Source: Crocinitomicaceae bacterium (GTDB lineage Bacteria; Bacteroidota; Bacteroidia; Flavobacteriales_D; Crocinitomicaceae). Taken from it: DNA of 64,000 nucleotides. Within the stretch, counting starts at the first letter, position 1; every line of letters starts with the position of its first letter. A program made the position numbers and the translations under genes. The stretch lies in assembly GCA_029249445.1 (NCBI GenBank), contig JAQWHI010000020.1, positions 1-64,000 on the forward strand, given 5' to 3'. Of the stretch, positions 1 through 8,749 are shown one piece after another. The notes under the pieces are model-generated. The model worked only from the letters and a program-made list of their open reading frames with translations. It did not search any database and was not told the DNA's origin.

Positions 1-186
1 GCTCCAGCGGATGCACCAGCAGCAGAAGCAGCAGCACCTGAGGCAGAAGCTCCAGCGGATGCACCAGCAGCAGAAGAAGCAGCACCTGAGGCAGAAGCTC
101 CAGCGGATACACCAGCAGCAGAAGCAGCAGCAACTGAGGTAGAAGCTCCAGCGGATGCGCCAGCAGCAGAAGTTCCTGAAACAGAA
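1..186 (+). repeat. 48-bp in-frame tandem repeat in the S16 tail
   Basis: Units start at 1, 49, 97 and 145, each beginning GCTCCAGCGGAT. The first three are full 48-bp units with only a few substitutions and the fourth diverges after about 30 bp. Each encodes 16 residues of the Ala/Pro/Glu tail. The array continues out of the window on the left, so its copy number is unknown. Confidence 0.95.
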
Positions 187-204
187 GATAAAACAGAGGA
201 GTAA
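1..204 (+). CDS. rpsP: 30S ribosomal protein S16, C-terminal tail (partial)
   Basis: The open frame enters from the left edge and stops at 202-204. Only a low-complexity tail of 67 residues is visible, made of Ala, Pro, Glu and Asp in units such as APADAPAAEAAAPEAE and ending TEDKTEE. The S16 assignment is an inference from context: rpsP precedes rimM in many bacteria, and Bacteroidota S16 proteins commonly carry an acidic Ala/Glu-rich C-terminal extension. The conserved S16 core is outside the window, so the identity is not proven from sequence. The gap to rimM is 23 nt, which suggests one transcript. Any other Ala/Pro/Glu-tailed protein would look the same here. Confidence 0.75.
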   Translation, partial: APADAPAAEAAAPEAEAPADAPAAEEAAPEAEAPADTPAAEAAATEVEAPADAPAAEVPETEDKTEE

Positions 205-227
205 GAGCCTCTCACATTTAGTGTGAA

Positions 228-755
228 ATGAACAAAGCAGATTGCTTTCATTTAGGATATATAGCGAAACTTCACGGATTCAAAGGTGAAGTTTCGTTGT
301 TTTTAGATGTTACTAATCCAGAAGATTATCGTACTCTAGATGCATTATTCATTGATCTTAACGATCAACTCACTCCATTTTTTTTAACCTCTTTCAAATT
401 AAAAAATAAAGGCTTTGCGGCTGCAAAGTTCGAAGGAATTGCTGATGAAGAATCTGCACGAAAGCTGTTGCGGAAAGATATTTATCTCCCAGCGCAAATT
501 TTACCTAAACTCTCAGGACTTCATTTTTATGATCACGAGGTTGTTGGCTTTACTATTTTTGATGAGCAGTATGGTGAGGTCGGAATATTGAAACAAGTGA
601 TTGACCTAAAGGTAAATCCATTACTTCAAATTATGTCTGATGATAAAGAGGTACTCATTCCTTTATTAAAAGATACGATTCAAAAAGTAGATCGTAAGAA
701 GAAAGAACTCCATGTTCAGTCTCCCGATGGGCTTATTGAACTTTACCTTAGCTAA
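228..755 (+). CDS. rimM: Ribosome maturation factor RimM
   Basis: RimM binds ribosomal protein S19 in the 30S head and helps late 16S rRNA processing in the cytoplasm. The 175-residue length is normal for the family. The N-terminal RimM domain opens with LGYIAKLHGFKGEV, matching the family G-x-I/V-x-K-x-HG-x-x-G-E signature. The second half (about residues 95-170) fits the PRC-barrel domain, with VLIPLLKDTIQKVD near its end. The ATG at 228 is the first start after the preceding gene. Its stop shares one base with the next start (TAATG), so translation with trmN6 is probably coupled. trmD, often next to rimM elsewhere, is 23 kb away here on the other strand. Confidence 0.95.
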   Translation: MNKADCFHLGYIAKLHGFKGEVSLFLDVTNPEDYRTLDALFIDLNDQLTPFFLTSFKLKNKGFAAAKFEGIADEESARKLLRKDIYLPAQILPKLSGLHFYDHEVVGFTIFDEQYGEVGILKQVIDLKVNPLLQIMSDDKEVLIPLLKDTIQKVDRKKKELHVQSPDGLIELYLS

Positions 756-1459
756 TGTCTATTTTTAAATTTAAAGAATTCGAACTCATTCAAGCTGAAA
801 ATGCAATGAAGGTTGGAACTGATGCAATGTTACTTGGTGCGTTTGCAAATGCAACCAACCGAAGGACGGGTTTGGATGTTGGGGCAGGAACAGGTGTTCT
901 CTCGTTGATGGTTGCTCAAAAAAACGATGCTATTTCTTTTGATGCTATAGAGTTAGATCAGAAATCTGCAGAGGAATGCACTTTAAATTTTGAAAACTCA
1001 AAATGGTCTGATCGCCTAAGTGTATTGAACATGAATTTTCTTGATTTTGAGGCTCCCGGATGCTATGACCTTGTTGTGTCCAACCCGCCATATTATCAAT
1101 CGACTCGTTTGAACCGAGATCCTCGGAAAGCAATGGCGCGTCATGAATCTAGCCTTCCGATGGTTGAATTTGTGAAGAATGTCAGTCAGGTTCTAACGTC
1201 TGAAGGTGAATTTTGGATAATAATTCCCGCAGAGGATCATAAAAACTGGACAAAAACATGCTCAAATTTTGGTCTTCATTTGATTGAACGCAATTCTATT
1301 TATGGAAAAGAAGGAGGAGAAATTAAACGGGTCATTCTTGCATACAGTAAGACCAAAATATTGTTGGAAGAATTTAGTTTCGTGATCCGTGATATAGCCA
1401 ATAATTATACTGAAGCTTACAAGGAGCTCACCCGCGAATATCACCACAACTTATTGTGA
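755..1459 (+). CDS. trmN6: tRNA1(Val) (adenine(37)-N6)-methyltransferase
   Basis: This 234-residue protein belongs to the YfiC/TrmN6 family, which methylates N6 of A37 in tRNA-Val using S-adenosylmethionine. The N-terminal AMKVGTDAMLLGAF block is the family signature. The SAM-binding loop is LDVGAGTGVLSL (about residues 40-51), and the catalytic NPPY tetrad sits in VVSNPPYYQST (about residue 110). It overlaps the rimM stop by one base. Its likely substrate class, a tRNA-Val, is encoded in the same window at 40501. The gene ends close to a convergent minus-strand gene, and no clear terminator is visible between them. Confidence 0.93.
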   Translation: MSIFKFKEFELIQAENAMKVGTDAMLLGAFANATNRRTGLDVGAGTGVLSLMVAQKNDAISFDAIELDQKSAEECTLNFENSKWSDRLSVLNMNFLDFEAPGCYDLVVSNPPYYQSTRLNRDPRKAMARHESSLPMVEFVKNVSQVLTSEGEFWIIIPAEDHKNWTKTCSNFGLHLIERNSIYGKEGGEIKRVILAYSKTKILLEEFSFVIRDIANNYTEAYKELTREYHHNLL

Positions 1460-1477
1460 TTCAAAATTGAATTCGGA

Positions 1478-2044
1478 TTACACGCATCCTTTCAATAAAC
1501 TGATGATTTCATTCTGAATACTTCTTCCACGATCGTTATTATACCATTGCTGAATACGCATTGTTTTGTCCTGAGATGACATCGATTTTTCTTTCAGTTC
1601 TATAACCATTTTCTGACATGCCTCTGGTCGTGCTCCCCACGTGAAAAGGTCCAAGTTGTTTTCATTACGCACGATCAATTTGGGGATGGATTTATTACCA
1701 TCGGACAGATAACGATCAATTTCAGAGTTTGAATCCCTCAATTGAATTTCTAGATTTATCATATCTGACAGTTCGGCTATCTGATAAATTATTGGCGTGC
1801 TGTGCGCTGCATCGCCGCACCAGGGTTCTGTTATTAGAATCCAATTGAGAGGAGTTGTGATATTTTTTATCGCTGAATTCGTTTCCTCTAAAATCATCGA
1901 TCTTTTCATCCAACGCTTGGTGCGCGATTGATTCAGTTTGACATATTCCAGATAGACTTTTTGGTCATACGGCGTGTCATTGATTGTTCCGTTCAAAATT
2001 TCAGTGAACTTTTGCTGATAATTATCCCAATCCATAGCATTCAT
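1478..2044 (-). CDS. Thioredoxin-family protein with single-cysteine WCGDA motif
   Basis: This 188-residue protein has a thioredoxin-like segment around residues 68-150. The active-site position reads EPWCGDAAHSTP, with one cysteine (about residue 76) where thioredoxins have CxxC, so a classical dithiol reaction is unlikely. The type is common in Bacteroidota (thioredoxin_9-like). No signal peptide is seen, so it is probably cytoplasmic. The N-terminal 65 residues are charged and helical. It lies 92 nt downstream of the E1 fusion gene's stop-side neighbour region but is read in the same direction, starting upstream of nothing else obvious; its substrate is unknown. Confidence 0.8.
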   Translation of the reverse strand: MNAMDWDNYQQKFTEILNGTINDTPYDQKVYLEYVKLNQSRTKRWMKRSMILEETNSAIKNITTPLNWILITEPWCGDAAHSTPIIYQIAELSDMINLEIQLRDSNSEIDRYLSDGNKSIPKLIVRNENNLDLFTWGARPEACQKMVIELKEKSMSSQDKTMRIQQWYNNDRGRSIQNEIISLLKGCV

Positions 2045-2136
2045 TTTCTAGTGGAACAAATGTCGTTAAAATTTTGATTTCTCTCTCGTCTAGCAAGGAA
2101 GTCAGAGTCTGATGTTCAATAACTTCTTTACATCAA

Positions 2137-4581
2137 TTAGTAGATTGATGGATAGTCAATAGGGTTGACTTCATGCATTATACTGTAGGCTTTTTCAACA
2201 ATATCATCAATACTTGGTTTTGAAAAATAATCGCCATCTGATCCATAAGCAGGGCGATGGTCTTTTGCGCTTAATGTTACTGGTACAGAGTCGAGCTGGT
2301 AGTATCCTTGTTGCTCAACAAGAATACGGTCAAGCATGAATGCAGTTGCTCCACTGCTAACATCCTCATCAACGATTAGCAACCGGTTTGTTTTCTTTAG
2401 GGAGTCCAAGATAAGATGATTTACATCAAAGGGAAGTAACGTTTGCACATCAATCAATTCTGCTGATATTCCTATTTCTGCCAATTGTTTTTCAGCAATT
2501 TCGCAAAGGTTAAACGTAGAACCGTAAGAAACGATCGTCAAATCTGTTCCTTCTTTGACTACCTCAGGAACGCCAAGGGGCTCTTTAAATTCCCCGATGT
2601 TATTTGGCATTAATTCTTTCGTTCTGTATCCATTCAAGGGTTCAATGACCAATGCAGGTTCATCAGCTGCGGACAATGTGTTATAAAATCCGGCTGCTTT
2701 GGTCATGTTCCTTGGAACGCATATGTGCATACCTCGAAGAGCATTAATGATCATCCCCATTGGAGACCCAGAATGCCAAATACCTTCAAGTCGGTGTCCT
2801 CTAGTACTAATAATTAGAGGTGCTTTTTGACCACCTTTTGTTCTGTATTGCAATGTAGATAGATCATCCGACATTACCTGCACAGCATAGAGTAGGTAAT
2901 CGAGATACTGAATTTCTGCTATTGGTCGAAGTCCGCGCATTGCCATTCCAATCCCTTGACCAATAATCGTGCATTCTCGAATCCCTGTATCTGATACGCG
3001 TAGTTCACCGAAACGGTCCTGCATTCCTTCTAAGGTTTGATTTACTCCTCCAATCTTTCCTGCATCTTCTCCAAAAACCAGTAGTTCAGGATTGTTTTCA
3101 AGCAGTTTTTCATAATTGTCACGGAGGATAATTCTTCCGTCCTCCATTTGACCTGAACCATCGTATGTTGGTGCAATAGGTTCAATGCGCATTGCCGATT
3201 GTTCCGACTCACTGTGTAGAGCACTACTATATCGTTCGAAGTTGGTGTTGATTTGTTTTTTTACCCACGCGGATAATTTATTTTTTGCAGGCGTGTTTTC
3301 TCCTCTTAGAAGGCGAAGTGTTTTTCGAGAAGCTTCAAAAATATCTTTTCGAATCGGATCCATTGTTTTTTCCAAGTCTTCAGCAATTTTGTTGATAAAG
3401 ACTGAATTATTGCTATTTTCTGTCGTCTCTTTGATAAGCGACAATGCTTGACTCAGATCTGATTTTAGACTTTCTGTAAATGCTTTCCAAGCTTTATTTT
3501 TGTCGTCACGCACAGATTTTTTTGCTTCTTTTTGGATTTGCTCAAGTTCTTCCGCTGTTGCGATGGAACGTCCATCTGCATTGAAGTTTAAAATCCACTC
3601 TTTGAATTTATTTAGACAGTCAAATTCAATTTCCCACTTCAAGCGCTCTTCATCTTTATATCTCTCGTGCGATCCACTTGTAGAATGCCCTTGAGGTTGA
3701 TTTACCTCTTTAACATGAACCAGAACAGGTATGTGTTTTTCTCGAGCAAGCTTTACTGCTTTTTCATATGTTTCGCAGAGGTGGGCATAATCCCATCCTT
3801 TCGTTACGAAAATTTCATATCCCGGTTTCTCACTTGTTCGTTGCATTCCGGCCAAAGCTTCTGAGATACTATCTTTTGTCGTTTGGTGTTCTCGCGACAC
3901 AGAAATTCCATATCCATCATCCCAAACAGACATGACCATAGGGACTTGAAGAACTCCTGCTGCGTTGATTGTTTCCCAAAAAGGACCTTCAGAAGTTGAG
4001 GCATCTCCTATTGTGCCAAATGCAACTTCATTGCCGTTATTCGTAAATTTTTTAAATGCATCTAATTTTTTTAATTCTGGATGCTCACGGTAAATTTTGG
4101 ATGCTAAGGCAAGTCCAAGCAAACGGGGCATCTGTCCTGCAGTAGGCGAGATGTCGGCTGAGCTGTTTTTTTGCTCCATCAAATTCTTCCAATTTCCGTC
4201 ACTATCAAGATTGCGTGTTGCAAAATGTCCACCCATTTGTCGCCCTGCTGATTGTGGTTCTTGCTCAACATCCGTGTGTGCATAGAGTCCTGCGAAGTAT
4301 TGTTGTGTATTCAATTGACCTATTGCCATCATTAGCGTTTGATCGCGATAGTAACCCGATCGAAAGTCACCATTTCTAAATTGTTTGGCTAATGCAATTT
4401 GGGCGAGTTCTTTTCCATCACCAAATATGCCAAATTTCGCTTTACCCGTCAAAACTTCACGTCGGCCGAGTAGGGAAGTCTCTCTCGAGATCGATACAAG
4501 CCGAAAATCTTCAATCACTCGGGCTTTAAAAGTTTTAAAGTTAATGCCTTTAAGTGGTGTTGATGAGGATTCGTTTGACAT
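2137..4581 (-). CDS. 2-oxoacid dehydrogenase E1, alpha and beta subunits fused
   Basis: This 814-residue protein joins a thiamine-diphosphate-binding E1 alpha part (about residues 30-420) to an E1 beta part (about 480-814). The alpha half has the YYRD segment near 77 and the ThDP/Mg motif GDASTSEGPFWETINAAG from about 192. The beta half has VFGEDAGKIGGV, then the transketolase central domain (PIAEIQYLDYLLYA), and a C-terminal transketolase domain ending near VTLSAKDHRPAYGSDGDYF. The reaction is oxidative decarboxylation of a 2-oxoacid for transfer to an E2 lipoyl domain. Fused E1 proteins of this kind are typical of Bacteroidota and are usually annotated as branched-chain 2-oxoacid dehydrogenase E1. 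The exact substrate (branched-chain oxoacid or pyruvate) cannot be read from sequence. No E2 or E3 gene is in the window. Confidence 0.9.
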   Translation of the reverse strand: MSNESSSTPLKGINFKTFKARVIEDFRLVSISRETSLLGRREVLTGKAKFGIFGDGKELAQIALAKQFRNGDFRSGYYRDQTLMMAIGQLNTQQYFAGLYAHTDVEQEPQSAGRQMGGHFATRNLDSDGNWKNLMEQKNSSADISPTAGQMPRLLGLALASKIYREHPELKKLDAFKKFTNNGNEVAFGTIGDASTSEGPFWETINAAGVLQVPMVMSVWDDGYGISVSREHQTTKDSISEALAGMQRTSEKPGYEIFVTKGWDYAHLCETYEKAVKLAREKHIPVLVHVKEVNQPQGHSTSGSHERYKDEERLKWEIEFDCLNKFKEWILNFNADGRSIATAEELEQIQKEAKKSVRDDKNKAWKAFTESLKSDLSQALSLIKETTENSNNSVFINKIAEDLEKTMDPIRKDIFEASRKTLRLLRGENTPAKNKLSAWVKKQINTNFERYSSALHSESEQSAMRIEPIAPTYDGSGQMEDGRIILRDNYEKLLENNPELLVFGEDAGKIGGVNQTLEGMQDRFGELRVSDTGIRECTIIGQGIGMAMRGLRPIAEIQYLDYLLYAVQVMSDDLSTLQYRTKGGQKAPLIISTRGHRLEGIWHSGSPMGMIINALRGMHICVPRNMTKAAGFYNTLSAADEPALVIEPLNGYRTKELMPNNIGEFKEPLGVPEVVKEGTDLTIVSYGSTFNLCEIAEKQLAEIGISAELIDVQTLLPFDVNHLILDSLKKTNRLLIVDEDVSSGATAFMLDRILVEQQGYYQLDSVPVTLSAKDHRPAYGSDGDYFSKPSIDDIVEKAYSIMHEVNPIDYPSIY

Positions 4582-4602
4582 AATCTATGAATTAGGAGTT
4601 CA

Positions 4603-4610
4603 CAAAAGTA
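4603..4610 (-). promoter_or_regulatory. Bacteroidota -7 element for the E1 fusion gene
   Basis: On the minus strand this reads TACTTTTG, a perfect TAnnTTTG, 21 nt before the ATG at 4581. No strong -33 TTG is seen at the right distance, only a TTTC about 21 nt upstream. Confidence 0.5.
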
Positions 4611-4870
4611 GTAAAATCATAGCAAAATTGGAAACTTAAGGAGCAGAAATAAGGTCTGAAGCTCGAATGAAATTAAGATGTTCTGAGTCCGCTGATTATA
4701 GAGAAATAGTTACTTTTAGCGTATGAATTTAAGACAGCGTATCAATAAAATATATCCCTATTTTATAGATGTTTGGCAATACCTTGTGATTGTCCTTATT
4801 TTCATTTTCGCCTCACTCTTTATTTTGTAGATCATTTTTTCTTAATTTCAAGATCAAAGCTTTTAAATTC

Positions 4871-7207
4871 ATGTTAAAAATTAGACTTCTCCTTTTCGCT
4901 CTTCTCTCATCTGCAGTTGTGATTTCACAACTGAATATGGATTCGATTTCAAACCTCAACCTACCGGAAATACACAATCAACAACTTAATGATATCTGGG
5001 GTTATGTTGACGAGTTTGGGAATGAATATGCTTTGGTTGGTGGAACCGAAGGTACTAGTGTTGTAGATCTTTCTGATCCAACGAATCCAATAGAAGTATT
5101 TTATGAACCTGGAATGTCTTCAACCTGGCGAGATTTAAAGACAGTTGGAGATTACGCATATGTCACAACAGAAGCTCAAAATGGATTGCTTATTATTGAT
5201 TTATCTCCACTACCGAGCTCTACCACATTACCTGTAACCTATTATAATGGACCTGTAGGTAGCGCATGGTCTTCAGCACACAACCTTTATGCGGACTCAA
5301 CAGGATATGTTTATATTTTCGGTGCAAATCGTGGAAATGGAGGGGTAATTATTTTGGACGTATCGATTGATCCGATGAATCCCGTTGAAGTTGGTGTTTT
5401 CGATGATTGGTATGTCCATGATGGTTATGTGGAAAATGACACAATGTATTTGGGCCATATCTCTGATGGATTTTTTAGTATCGTCGATATTCAGGTGCCT
5501 TCGACCCCAGTTTTACTGGGAACAAGAGAAACGCCTTCGAATTTTTCACACAATATTTGGACTTCGGGAGGGCAATATGCCTTCACAACAGATGAGGTTT
5601 CAAATGGGTACATCGGGGCATATGATATTTCTGATCCGATGAACATTACCGAATTGGATCGTATTCAAAGTTCACCAGGTGCAAATGTAGTTCCTCACAA
5701 TACACATGTTCTTGGAAATTACATCATTACCAGTTACTATTCAGATGGTGTAACAGTTCACGACGTCACGCATCCGAACAATATGATTGAAGTTGCCAAT
5801 TATGACACATATCCCACACAAACTGAAGGCTATGAAGGCTGCTGGGGTGCATACCCTTACTTGCCTTCGGGCTTGATTCTGGCAACTGATAGAGAGTATG
5901 GATTGTTTGTTTTGGACCCTGATTATCAGCAGGCGGCTTACTTGGAAGGCGTAATAACGAATTCGGTTACCTCTTCGCCTATTGTTTTGGTTGATGTTCA
6001 GATTGTAGGGCACAACCAGCTCGATCAATCAAACATATCAGGAGCATATGCTACTGGAATTGCTGCCGGTGGAGTATATGATGTAACCTATTCAAAAATA
6101 GGCTATTACTCTCAAACAATTCAAGTAACAATAGCGAATGGATCTGTGAGTATTCAGGATGTTCAATTGGTTCCGATTCCACCATTTAATTTGGAAGTAA
6201 CGGTTCTTGAAGCCAACACAAACAATCCGATTGATGGAGCGGATATTTGGCTGGATGGATCATTGTTAAATAATTTCGGGGTGACCAATGCTTTGGGTGA
6301 GGAAAATTTTGTGCTATACTACGAGGAACTGTATCGCGTATCAGTTGGGAAGTGGGGGTATTTAACACATTGTGAGTCCCTTAATATTGACTCAACGACT
6401 GGATCATTAACAATTTGGCTAATCCCCGGAATCTACGATGATTTCACGTTTGATTATGGCTGGACCTCCTCGGGTTCGGCGACAAGTGGGCTGTTCGAAC
6501 GTGGTGTTCCAAATGGAACTCCTGCAATGACCAATCCAGGGGTGGATTCCGACAGTGATTGTAATGACCTTTGTTATGTTACAGGAAATGCGGATACGGA
6601 CGATTTTAATGCAGATGATGTCGATGACGGTGATGCCGAATTACGCTCTCCAATTATTGATCTCTCAGCATACAATGATCCCTATGTGAGCTATGAACGC
6701 TGGTATTATTGTGATTATGGAGTTCTTCCACCTGGAGATTCATTGGAGGTCTTTTTGAGTAATGGACTTACGAGTGTCCGAATAGACGTTCAGACCTATG
6801 ATCAGTCCGCTAACTCCCAATGGATAGAGAAAACAATTCGAATTTTGGATTATATTGACTTGACATCTACAATGCAAATTAATTTTAGGATTTCTGATTT
6901 TATGCCCGATGTCAACATTACTGAGGCTGGAGTGGATCACTTTTTTATAGTGGAATCAGAATTTGTTGCTACTGCTGATGAAGCCCCTACAAAAGTAAGT
7001 GTATATCCAAACCCTTCTGAAACCACAATTAATATTGGTGGTTTAACTGCTACATGCTATTTTGAACTGATTTCAATTGGGGGGAGAAGCGTTAAGCAGG
7101 GATTGGTGTCTCCAAATGATACTGCCATTGATGTCGCTTCAATTCAAAATGGAGTTTATTTCCTCCGTTTGGGCAAACAAATGCAAAAGATAATTATATC
7201 GCATTAA
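4871..7207 (+). CDS. Choice-of-anchor B family protein with T9SS sorting domain
   Basis: The start chosen is the ATG at 4871, because it begins a clean signal peptide (KIRLLLFALLSSAVVISQ); the frame is open further upstream but lacks one. The mature protein of about 760 residues begins with a beta-propeller-like region of LVIVD-type repeats, seen as GTSVVDLSDPTNPIEV and GLFVLDPDY. This is the choice-of-anchor B fold. Two carboxypeptidase-regulatory-like beta domains follow (about residues 360-510), then a jelly-roll-like segment, then a C-terminal T9SS type A sorting domain with VYPNPSETTINI and GVYFLRLG. It is probably exported by SecYEG, then by T9SS, and placed on the cell surface. The family has no known enzymatic role. 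Confidence 0.88.
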   Translation: MLKIRLLLFALLSSAVVISQLNMDSISNLNLPEIHNQQLNDIWGYVDEFGNEYALVGGTEGTSVVDLSDPTNPIEVFYEPGMSSTWRDLKTVGDYAYVTTEAQNGLLIIDLSPLPSSTTLPVTYYNGPVGSAWSSAHNLYADSTGYVYIFGANRGNGGVIILDVSIDPMNPVEVGVFDDWYVHDGYVENDTMYLGHISDGFFSIVDIQVPSTPVLLGTRETPSNFSHNIWTSGGQYAFTTDEVSNGYIGAYDISDPMNITELDRIQSSPGANVVPHNTHVLGNYIITSYYSDGVTVHDVTHPNNMIEVANYDTYPTQTEGYEGCWGAYPYLPSGLILATDREYGLFVLDPDYQQAAYLEGVITNSVTSSPIVLVDVQIVGHNQLDQSNISGAYATGIAAGGVYDVTYSKIGYYSQTIQVTIANGSVSIQDVQLVPIPPFNLEVTVLEANTNNPIDGADIWLDGSLLNNFGVTNALGEENFVLYYEELYRVSVGKWGYLTHCESLNIDSTTGSLTIWLIPGIYDDFTFDYGWTSSGSATSGLFERGVPNGTPAMTNPGVDSDSDCNDLCYVTGNADTDDFNADDVDDGDAELRSPIIDLSAYNDPYVSYERWYYCDYGVLPPGDSLEVFLSNGLTSVRIDVQTYDQSANSQWIEKTIRILDYIDLTSTMQINFRISDFMPDVNITEAGVDHFFIVESEFVATADEAPTKVSVYPNPSETTINIGGLTATCYFELISIGGRSVKQGLVSPNDTAIDVASIQNGVYFLRLGKQMQKIIISH

Positions 7208-7223
7208 GCGACAGCGGATTGTT

Positions 7224-7231
7224 TATATTTG
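7224..7231 (+). promoter_or_regulatory. -7 element upstream of the GT2 gene cluster
   Basis: TATATTTG matches TAnnTTTG exactly and lies 24 nt before the TTG start at 7256, just after the T9SS gene ends. No clear -33 element is present. It would drive the run of genes from 7256 to about 9523. Confidence 0.5.
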
Positions 7232-7255
7232 TACAAATTGTAAAACAGAGTTGAC

Positions 7256-8218
7256 TTGGAGTTAAAATACGATATTTCTTTAGTGATCCCGTTATTGAAC
7301 GAGGAAGAATCATTACCTGAATTGCATGCGTGGATTCAGCGAGTGATGAGAGATCATAATTTCAGCTATGAGATTTTGTTTGTAGATGATGGAAGTAAAG
7401 ACGCGTCCTGGTCGGTGATAGAGGGCTTAAATTTGAAAGATGAGAACGTCAAAGGCATCAAATTGCAGAGGAATTATGGCAAATCTGCCGCTCTACAGAA
7501 TGGGTTTGAAGCTGCTGAGGGTCGTGTCGTAATAACTATGGATGCGGATTTACAAGATTCGCCTGATGAAATCCCCGAATTACACCGCTTGATTATCGAG
7601 GAAGATTTCGATGTCATATCGGGTTGGAAGAAAAAACGATTTGATCCAATTACGAAAACCCTTCCAACAAAACTTTACAATTGGGCAGCACGGGTCATTA
7701 CTGGAATTAAATTGCACGATTTTAATTGTGGTTTGAAAGCCTATAAAAATGAGGTGGTAAAAAGTATTGAGGTATATGGTGATATGCATCGTTACATTCC
7801 GCCACTTGCTAAATATGCTGGATTTACAAAGATAGGAGAAAAGGTTGTTCAGCATCAAGCCAGAAAATTTGGTGTCACGAAATTTGGATTGAACCGTTTT
7901 CTGAATGGTCCATTGGATCTAATGACAGTGGCGTTCATGGGTAAGTTCGGAAAAAAACCAATGCATTTTTTCGGTGTTCTTGGAATGCTGATGTTTTTTA
8001 TTGGTTTCATTATTTTCGCCTACCTCGGTATTGATAAGTTGTTCATTGATAACACTGCGCGTTTGATCGCAGATCGTACTGAATTTTTTGTTGCTCTTGC
8101 ATCAATGATTATTGGAGTTCAATTTTTCTTGGCTGGATTTGTGGCAGAATTGATTGGTAGAAATTCGTCAACGCGTAATCTGTATCTTGTTGAAAAGAAG
8201 TTAAATGTCAATGATTGA
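7256..8218 (+). CDS. Glycosyltransferase family 2 (DPM1/GtrB-like) with two membrane helices
   Basis: This is a 320-residue GT-A glycosyltransferase. The start is TTG at 7256, since no ATG or GTG lies upstream in frame and the resulting N-terminus (MELKYDISLVIPLLNEEESL) matches the family. The nucleotide-binding region contains FVDDGSKD and the DxD-type motif MDADLQDSPDEIP. Two hydrophobic segments near residues 240-262 and 280-302 resemble the membrane anchors of the GtrB/ArnC/DPM1 group, which transfer a sugar to polyprenyl phosphate at the inner membrane. The sugar is unknown. It overlaps the next gene by 14 nt, so the two are probably co-translated. Confidence 0.9.
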   Translation: MELKYDISLVIPLLNEEESLPELHAWIQRVMRDHNFSYEILFVDDGSKDASWSVIEGLNLKDENVKGIKLQRNYGKSAALQNGFEAAEGRVVITMDADLQDSPDEIPELHRLIIEEDFDVISGWKKKRFDPITKTLPTKLYNWAARVITGIKLHDFNCGLKAYKNEVVKSIEVYGDMHRYIPPLAKYAGFTKIGEKVVQHQARKFGVTKFGLNRFLNGPLDLMTVAFMGKFGKKPMHFFGVLGMLMFFIGFIIFAYLGIDKLFIDNTARLIADRTEFFVALASMIIGVQFFLAGFVAELIGRNSSTRNLYLVEKKLNVND

Positions 8219-8747
8219 TTGGCAAATAGATCGAACATGGACCCTGTTTTTAGATCGGGATGGAGTGATTAACAAGCGGATTTTTGGGGGTTACATTACC
8301 ACTCCGAACGATTTTGAGTTTTTACCCAATGCAGAGACTGCAATAGCAGGATTTTCTAAATACTTCAATCGAATTATTGTCGTTACCAATCAGCAAGGCA
8401 TCGGAAAAGGTTTGATGACGGAACGTAACCTTTTCGAAATACACAGTTACATGTGTGATCAAATTCATTTGGTAGGAGGTAAAATTGATAAATGTTATTT
8501 TGCACCGAATTTAAAAGGTGCAGAGGAGGATTTAAGAAAACCAAAACCTGCGATGGCTGAAATGGCGAAATTCGAGTTTCCAGAAATTCAATTCGAGCAT
8601 TCAGTGATGGTTGGAGATACAGATTCGGACATTCTGTTTGGCAAAAATCTTGGGATGAAAACGGTTCGAATTAAAACCACTGAACCGATAAGTGTAGAAG
8701 CTGATTTGACTCTCGATCAATTGTCTGATTTGTTAAAATTATTGTAG
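8205..8747 (+). CDS. HAD-superfamily phosphatase, GmhB/HisB-N-like
   Basis: This 180-residue HAD hydrolase has motif I FLDRDGVIN (nucleophile Asp and acid/base Asp), motif II VVTNQQGIGKG, and motif IV VGDTDSDI. These are the signatures of D,D-heptose 1,7-bisphosphate 7-phosphatase and histidinol-phosphate phosphatase. There are only scattered cysteines, and the usual GmhB zinc loop is reduced to CYFAPN, so the substrate is uncertain. It overlaps the glycosyltransferase by 14 nt, and together they suggest a role in making a surface sugar. No other heptose genes are in the window. Confidence 0.85.
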   Translation: MSMIDWQIDRTWTLFLDRDGVINKRIFGGYITTPNDFEFLPNAETAIAGFSKYFNRIIVVTNQQGIGKGLMTERNLFEIHSYMCDQIHLVGGKIDKCYFAPNLKGAEEDLRKPKPAMAEMAKFEFPEIQFEHSVMVGDTDSDILFGKNLGMKTVRIKTTEPISVEADLTLDQLSDLLKLL

Positions 8748-8749
8748 AT

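Noticed and set aside
1-204. CRISPR-like array in the 48-bp repeats at the left edge
   Set aside because: The units are directly adjacent without spacers and encode an in-frame Ala/Pro/Glu tail.
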